Below, one piece after another: positions 5,351-9,790 of a stretch of DNA of 9,790 nucleotides. Numbering within the stretch: position 1 is the stretch's first letter; every line of letters starts with the position of its first letter. Where the stretch lies: positions 1-9,790 of the forward strand of contig CAJCJC010000489.1 in NCBI GenBank assembly GCA_903970575.1. Direction: 5' to 3'. The stretch is from Alphaproteobacteria bacterium. GTDB lineage: Bacteria > Pseudomonadota > Alphaproteobacteria > BOG-932 > Roseiterribacteraceae. The notes under the pieces were generated by a model. That model was not told where the DNA came from. It was given only the letters and a program-made list of their open reading frames with translations, and searched no databases. The translations under genes and the position numbers were made by a program.

Positions 5351-6814
5351 CTAATGTCCGCCCCACAACTCCCGCAGAACCCCCGGTAGCAAATCCGGCA
5401 AATCTTCCGCCAGCAGGCCGGGGCCGAATGCGGTGGCGGCGGCGCCGTGGAGCCAGACGCCTGCCGCGGCGGCGAGGAAGGCGTCCATGCCCTGGGCGAG
5501 CAGGCCCAGGATGATGCCGCCCAGAACGTCGCCGGACCCGGCGGTGGCCAGGGTCGGCGGCGCGTTGGCGTTGACGATGGCGCGGCCATCGGGGGCGGCG
5601 ATCACAGTGTCGCTTCCCTTCAGGACGATGATCGCGCCGCTCAGCCGCGCCGCCGCGCGGGTGCGGAAGAGCTTGTCGCCGCCAGGGTCGAACAGCCTGC
5701 GGAATTCGCCGTCATGGGGCGTCAGAACGCAGGGGCCTACGATCGCCTGCTCCAGTGACTGCGGGCAGTCCTTGAACGATGTGATCGCATCCGCGTCGAT
5801 TAGCGTCGCGCGGCCCGTGGCCAGCATGGAAACCGCCCGGTTTCGAGTTTCCTCGCCCACGCCGGCGCCGGGACCGATCAGGAAGGCCGATATCCGGTGG
5901 TCGCAGAGCAGGCGCTCGAAATCCGCCGCGTTTGCCATTGGTTGAACCATGATGCTGGTCAACGCGGCGGCGTAGATGGGCAGGGCCACTTCCGGAACGG
6001 CGATGGTGGTCAGCCCGGCCCCGGCGCGCGCTGCGGCGCGCGCCGTCATCCGCGCCGCGCCGGTCATAGGATAGCCGCCGAGGATCAGGGCGTGGCCGCG
6101 CGTATACTTGTTGCCGCCGTCGCCGGGTTTCGGCATCTGGGCGCGCCACAGCGCGGGGTCGTTCTCGAACGTGCTGCGGGCGATTCGGTCGAGCACGCTC
6201 TCCGGGGTTCCGATATCGGCCACGATTATGTCGCCGCAGAGCGATCGGCCTGGGAGCAGCAGATGGCCGGGCTTTTTACGAAAGAAGGTCACCGTCAATT
6301 CAGCGGCCACCGCGCCCTCGACCGCGCCGCTGTCGCCCATCACGCCGCTGGGGACGTCGACGGCGGCCAATGGTAGTCCGCGGGAAGCGGCGCTTTTGAG
6401 CGTGTCGGCGGCGGGGCCTTCGAGCGGGCGGCTGAGTCCGGCGCCGAAGATGGCGTCCACGACCAGCGCCGCGCCGTCCAGGCAATCGGGAACGAGCGGC
6501 TCGATAGGACCGGTCCAGCGGTCGGCGTTGGTCCGCGCCTCGCCCTTCAGCCGGGCGATGTCGCCCAGCAGGGCCACGCGCACCGGCCACCCGCTTTCGG
6601 CCAGATGGCGCGCGGTCACAAATCCATCGCCGCCATTATTGCCGGGACCGCACAGCACGATGACTGGGCGGGCGGTCCAGCGCCTGCGGATCGCGTCGGA
6701 GACGGCGCGGCCCGCGTTTTCCATGAGGTCGATCATGGGGATTCCGGCCTCCACCGACAAACGATCGGCCTCGCCCATCTGGGTTACATCGAGCAGCGCG
6801 GTTCGATTGTTCAT
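5351..6814 (-). CDS. nnr: Bifunctional NAD(P)H-hydrate epimerase / ADP-dependent NAD(P)H-hydrate dehydratase
   Basis: The 487-residue cytosolic repair enzyme restores damaged NAD(P)H hydrates. The N-terminal epimerase (YjeF_N) domain interconverts the R and S forms, and the C-terminal ribokinase-like dehydratase converts S-hydrates back to NAD(P)H using ADP. Residues 1-210 show GPGNNGGDG (56-64), VVDAIFGAG (118-126, with the conserved Asp120) and DVPSG (153-157). The dehydratase domain (about 230-487) shows LTPHDGE (364-370), VLKGSDTVIA and AGSGDVLGG (425-433), with Asp429 as the probable catalytic base. Length and domain order are normal for the fused bacterial form. ATG 6812-6814 is preceded by GGGGAA with only 4 nt spacing, a modest site. 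It is divergent from the GMC gene and convergent with the Fic remnant, so it is probably monocistronic. Confidence 0.95.
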   Translation of the reverse strand: MNNRTALLDVTQMGEADRLSVEAGIPMIDLMENAGRAVSDAIRRRWTARPVIVLCGPGNNGGDGFVTARHLAESGWPVRVALLGDIARLKGEARTNADRWTGPIEPLVPDCLDGAALVVDAIFGAGLSRPLEGPAADTLKSAASRGLPLAAVDVPSGVMGDSGAVEGAVAAELTVTFFRKKPGHLLLPGRSLCGDIIVADIGTPESVLDRIARSTFENDPALWRAQMPKPGDGGNKYTRGHALILGGYPMTGAARMTARAAARAGAGLTTIAVPEVALPIYAAALTSIMVQPMANAADFERLLCDHRISAFLIGPGAGVGEETRNRAVSMLATGRATLIDADAITSFKDCPQSLEQAIVGPCVLTPHDGEFRRLFDPGGDKLFRTRAAARLSGAIIVLKGSDTVIAAPDGRAIVNANAPPTLATAGSGDVLGGIILGLLAQGMDAFLAAAAGVWLHGAAATAFGPGLLAEDLPDLLPGVLRELWGGH

Positions 6815-6931
6815 GATGTTCCCCGACCTAGGCGCTCTCGCGGGCTGCGGATTCAGCGCCAGACGTGTTAGTGATCGATCCGCGCCGGCACGTCGCCGGA
6901 CGCCGTATCGTCACCCTTACCTATCGTGATC
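6815..6931. promoter_or_regulatory. Divergent intergenic region between nnr and the GMC gene
   Basis: The gap of about 115 bp must contain promoters for both genes. I see no convincing -35/-10 pair. It holds two TGATC-containing words (near 6872 and 6927) and a short CCGGC-N5-GCCGG dyad (near 6887-6901), none strong enough to name. There is no clear Shine-Dalgarno sequence for the GMC gene. Confidence 0.3.
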
Positions 6932-8620
6932 ATGCCCTGGAAATACAACGCCACTACCTCGGGATCGCGGCCAGAGCGGGACGAGGGCCGATACGATTTC
7001 ATCATCGTCGGCGCGGGATCGGCGGGATGCGTGCTGGCCAACCGGCTGACCGAGGATGGCAAGCATCGCGTTCTGCTGTTGGAGGCAGGCGGAAAGAACG
7101 ACGATTTCCTGATCCGCATGCCGGCGGGCATCGGCGAATTGATCAAAGCGCGCAGCCGCCATAACTGGGGTTTCGAGACCGAGCCGGTTCCCGGCCTCGG
7201 CGGCCGCAGGCTGTTCTGGCCGCGCGGCAAGGGCCTAGGCGGAACGTCATCGATCAATGGGATGATCTATATTCGCGGCCATGCGGGCGATTACAATCAC
7301 TGGCGCCAACTGGGGCTGGCGGGCTGGTCCTATGCCGACGTGCTGCCTTACTTCCGCCGGGCGGAGCAATTCGAAGGGGGAGCCGATTCCTATCACGGCG
7401 GCGATGGGCCGCTGCACGTGGCCTGGGGCAGGTCCAGAAATCCGATCTACGCGGCGATGATCGAGGCCGGGGGCCAGGCCGGCTATCATCTGACGGAGGA
7501 TTTCAACGGCTATCGCCAGGAGGGGTTCGGGCGATATCAGGTCAATATCCGGGATGGGCGACGCTGGGGCGCGCTCGCCGGGTATCTGAAGCCGGCGCTG
7601 AGCCGGTCCAATCTCCGCGCCGAGACCGGCGCGCATCTTTCGCGAATCCTGTTCGAAGGGCGGCGGGCGGTCGGCGTCGAATACACTCAAGGAGATCGGG
7701 TCGCGCGGCGCGCGATAGCGGGGCGCGAAGTCATTCTCTGCGCCGGCGCCCTGCAATCGCCGCAACTGCTGATGCTGTCGGGCGTTGGCGATCCCGAAAC
7801 TCTGGTCGGGCATGGCATCGCGGTTGTCCACGAATTGCGCGGCGTGGGCAAGAATTTGCAGGATCATTTGGATGTGCCGGTCACCTTCACCTGCCCCAAG
7901 CCGATCACGCTCTATTCCCGGACCAAAGGCTATCGACGGGTGACCATTGGACTGGAGTATATGCTGAGGCGGACGGGGCTGGGGGCCGAGAATTCGCTGG
8001 AGGCGGGCGGTTTCGTGCGCACCCGGCCGGAACTCGACCGGCCGGATATCCAGATACACGGCATTCTCGCCATCATGAATCGTCGGGACAAAACCCTCGC
8101 GCCGCATGACGGGTTCTCGATCGCGGTTGCGCCGCTCCGCCCCGAAAGCCGGGGCGAGGTCTCGATCCGCTCGTCGGATCCATTCGACGATCCCGTCATT
8201 CGCCCGAACTTCCTCGCCACGGAGAACGACCGCCGCACGCTGCGCGATGGGCTCAGGCTCGCGCGACGCGTGGGCATGCAGCCCGCGCTCGCGCCCTATC
8301 GGATCGCTGAGCACGAACCCGGCCCGGACGTGCAATCCGACGATGCGCTGGATGCGTGGAGCCGGGATAACGCCGAGACGATCTATCACCCGGTCGGCAC
8401 CTGCGGGATGGGAACGCGCGGCGACGCCATGGCGGTGGTCGACGAGACGTTGAAGCTGCAAGGCGTTGAGGGTTTGCGCGTCGTCGACGCCTCCGTGATG
8501 CCGAGCATCGTTGGCGGCAACACCAATGCGCCCACGATCATGATCGCGGAAAAGGCGGCGGATATGATCCTTGGCCGTCCGGCGCCACCGCCTGGGGACG
8601 CGGCCGTGTTCGACGGCTGA
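6932..8620 (+). CDS. GMC-family FAD-dependent alcohol dehydrogenase (choline-dehydrogenase-like)
   Basis: The 562-residue flavoprotein belongs to the glucose-methanol-choline oxidoreductases, which oxidise alcohols to aldehydes or ketones and pass electrons to a membrane or soluble acceptor. The FAD-binding motif VGAGSAG (26-32) and the ADP-ribose-binding Glu51 in LLLEAG are present. GMC signature 1 lies around GKGLGGTSSINGMIYIRG (99-116) and signature 2 at GALQSPQLLMLSGVG (272-286). The C-terminus has YHPVGTCGMG with catalytic His486 and GGNTNAPTIMIAEKAAD with the second polar active-site residue, probably Asn532. There is no signal peptide or haem motif. GTG 6926 is an alternative start two codons upstream; neither has a good ribosome site. 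The stop is 4 bp from the end of the convergent SDR gene. The substrate is unknown; the neighbouring SDR and sugar-type transporter suggest an alcohol, polyol or glycoside. Confidence 0.93.
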   Translation: MPWKYNATTSGSRPERDEGRYDFIIVGAGSAGCVLANRLTEDGKHRVLLLEAGGKNDDFLIRMPAGIGELIKARSRHNWGFETEPVPGLGGRRLFWPRGKGLGGTSSINGMIYIRGHAGDYNHWRQLGLAGWSYADVLPYFRRAEQFEGGADSYHGGDGPLHVAWGRSRNPIYAAMIEAGGQAGYHLTEDFNGYRQEGFGRYQVNIRDGRRWGALAGYLKPALSRSNLRAETGAHLSRILFEGRRAVGVEYTQGDRVARRAIAGREVILCAGALQSPQLLMLSGVGDPETLVGHGIAVVHELRGVGKNLQDHLDVPVTFTCPKPITLYSRTKGYRRVTIGLEYMLRRTGLGAENSLEAGGFVRTRPELDRPDIQIHGILAIMNRRDKTLAPHDGFSIAVAPLRPESRGEVSIRSSDPFDDPVIRPNFLATENDRRTLRDGLRLARRVGMQPALAPYRIAEHEPGPDVQSDDALDAWSRDNAETIYHPVGTCGMGTRGDAMAVVDETLKLQGVEGLRVVDASVMPSIVGGNTNAPTIMIAEKAADMILGRPAPPPGDAAVFDG

Positions 8621-8624
8621 TCGC

Positions 8625-9416
8625 TTACGGCGACGCGCGGGTCCATCCGCCGTCGGCGGTGATCGCGGTTCCAGTCATGTTGCCGGCGGCGTCCGACGCC
8701 AGGAAGGCGATCAGGCGGGCGATTTCCTCGGGCTCGCCCAGCCGGCCCATGGGAATATCCTTGATATACTCGTCTTCGACCGACACCACATCGGTATTCC
8801 GGCGCGCCGCCGCCGCCTGCATCAGGCCGGACCAGCGCTCCGTGCGGGTTGGGCCCGGATTGACGGCGTTAATCACGACCCCATCGGCCGCGACCTCGTC
8901 CGCAAGACCCTTGATCACGGCCAGCAAGGCGGCGTTGGCCGCGGCGCCGGGCAAAAGGCGCGGCGATGGCTGGCGACCGGTATTGCCGACCACGACGACG
9001 ATGCGGCCATAGCCCTGCGCCCGCATGATCGGCAGCACGGCTCTCAACATGCGGATCGTGGCCATGAATTTAAGATCGAGACTGTCCGCCCAGACCTGGT
9101 CGGAGATTTCCCAAAAGACGCCGCCCTGCGAGGCCCCGGCCGAGGCGACAAGAATGTCGATGCGGCCATGACGGTTCAGCGCCGAATCCACGGCGGCCTG
9201 GGCGCTTTCGGTCGCGCGGAGATCGCCGGCCCAAGTTCCGAAACTTCCCGTGAAGTCGGCCGACAGCTCGGCCGCGAGCGCTGCGAGACGATCCTCCGAT
9301 CTGGCCGCGAGCGTGATCGACGCGCCCTCGGCGGCGAGGCAACGCGCGGCGGCGGCGCCGATTCCCTTGCTGGCGCCCGTGATCAAGGCCGCTCTACCCG
9401 CCAGACCCAGCTCCAT
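8625..9416 (-). CDS. Short-chain dehydrogenase/reductase-fold protein lacking the canonical catalytic residues
   Basis: The 263-residue protein has a complete classical SDR fold. The nucleotide-binding TGASKGIG is at 13-20, AARSEDR after strand 2 carries an arginine that hints at NADP(H), there is an ASAG version of the NNAG motif, NPGPTRT after strand 6, and the terminal ADGGWT. The active site is abnormal. Aligned without gaps to E. coli FabG, the Ser, Tyr and Lys of the Ser-Tyr-x3-Lys triad are Gly144, Gly157 and Asn161 (segment VVGNTGRQPSPRLLPGAAAN), and the helix-4 Asn is probably Asp115. The flanking fold is well conserved, so it is a diverged protein rather than a decaying one. ATG 9414-9416 shares one base with the upstream MFS stop (TGATG), and a GTG one codon earlier is also possible. 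Translational coupling to the transporter is likely. Whether it catalyses redox chemistry is uncertain. Confidence 0.88.
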   Translation of the reverse strand: MELGLAGRAALITGASKGIGAAAARCLAAEGASITLAARSEDRLAALAAELSADFTGSFGTWAGDLRATESAQAAVDSALNRHGRIDILVASAGASQGGVFWEISDQVWADSLDLKFMATIRMLRAVLPIMRAQGYGRIVVVVGNTGRQPSPRLLPGAAANAALLAVIKGLADEVAADGVVINAVNPGPTRTERWSGLMQAAAARRNTDVVSVEDEYIKDIPMGRLGEPEEIARLIAFLASDAAGNMTGTAITADGGWTRASP

Positions 9417-9790
9417 CACGCATATCCCGCTTTTTGAATGCCCAGCAGGTGGGTGATCCGCCGCTGCTTGTCCCGCGAGATATCGTAGAGGCTGACGAAC
9501 GCAGTTAGGGATACGCCGGGGACGACCAGGATGACGATGATCGCGATCGCCAGCCGATCAACGGTAACCGGCGGAATGTCGCTGGCCTTCGCGCCTATCG
9601 GGAAATGGATCACGTCCAGGATCACGCCGCCAATCAGGTTGGCGAGGCCGCTGGCGAGTTTGATGGCGAAGAACAAGATGCCCTGGACCAGGCCTTGCTG
9701 CGGCTTGCCGCTGTTGACCTCATGCTCGTCCGCCACGTCGGCGCTCACCGTTCCGCCGCTGATGACCAGCAGGCCGAAGAACAGGCCGCC
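9416..9790 (-). CDS. MFS transporter, GPH (glycoside-pentoside-hexuronide:cation symporter) type, C-terminal part
   Basis: Only the last 124 residues are in the window; the frame is open to the right edge (GGLFFGLLVISGG...), so the 5' end lies outside. The piece contains SADVADEHEVNSGKPQQG, the cytoplasmic loop typical of GPH/MFS_2 symporters, where an acidic Asp-x-x-Asp/Glu pattern and a 'tGkR.eG'-like turn precede a helix. After it come a long helix (GILFFAIKLASGLANLIGG), a short hydrophilic stretch and a final helix (RLAIAIIVILVVPGVSLTAF), with a basic cytoplasmic tail. Family members import sugars, glycosides or uronates with Na+ or H+. It is the upstream partner of the SDR gene (stop and start overlap). 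Substrate cannot be deduced. Confidence 0.85.
   Translation of the reverse strand, partial: GGLFFGLLVISGGTVSADVADEHEVNSGKPQQGLVQGILFFAIKLASGLANLIGGVILDVIHFPIGAKASDIPPVTVDRLAIAIIVILVVPGVSLTAFVSLYDISRDKQRRITHLLGIQKAGYA

Noticed and set aside
4912..5514. Fic gene read as an intact 200-codon gene from ATG 4912
   Set aside because: This frame lacks the N-terminal helices that are still visible upstream, and after about residue 101 it reads nonsense while the true C-terminus continues in another frame to 5294.
7247..8461. Long minus-strand open frame (404 codons) opposite the GMC gene
   Set aside because: It lies fully inside the GMC coding region, has no recognisable motif and has the Arg/Ala/Pro-rich makeup of a GC-driven shadow frame.

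Overview
The window is high-GC bacterial DNA. Compact genes, the choline-dehydrogenase-type GMC oxidoreductase, a GPH-type sugar-like symporter, an acetoacetate-decarboxylase-superfamily protein and a short proline-rich lipoprotein transglycosylase together suggest an alphaproteobacterium, most likely in or near the Sphingomonadales. This placement is inferred from gene style, not from a marker gene. No rRNA, tRNA, CRISPR array or intact insertion sequence is visible.

Left part (1-2883): the 3' end of an unrecognised plus-strand gene converges on a minus-strand L-lactate permease (lldP, GTG start). An AT-rich divergent promoter region separates lldP from a plus-strand lipoprotein lytic transglycosylase. 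A short convergent intergenic region with a long-looped inverted repeat follows.

Middle (2884-5350): a minus-strand acetoacetate-decarboxylase-family gene is divergent from a plus-strand MerR-type regulator with a TipAS-like effector domain. The regulator appears to start at a TTG codon. Just upstream of it is a promoter-like arrangement with a 19-bp spacer and a dyad centred exactly in that spacer, the classic MerR layout. Directly after the regulator's stop codon lies a broken Fic-domain gene of the 'mobile mystery protein B' type. It has lost its start, carries two apparent 1-bp deletions, and has no partner A gene beside it.

Right part (5351-9790): the bifunctional NAD(P)H-hydrate repair enzyme (minus) is divergent from a GMC flavoprotein alcohol dehydrogenase (plus). 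The GMC gene ends 4 bp from the end of a minus-strand SDR gene. The SDR start overlaps the stop of an upstream MFS (GPH-family) transporter whose 5' part lies beyond the window. Transporter, SDR and GMC enzyme look like a small uptake and oxidation module for an unknown alcohol, polyol or glycoside. The SDR has replaced all four canonical catalytic positions, so its role is not a routine dehydrogenase assignment.

The most notable observations are the catalytically atypical SDR, the MerR-type promoter that relocates the regulator's start, and the decaying Fic locus. I see no clear evidence of a wholly new multi-gene system.
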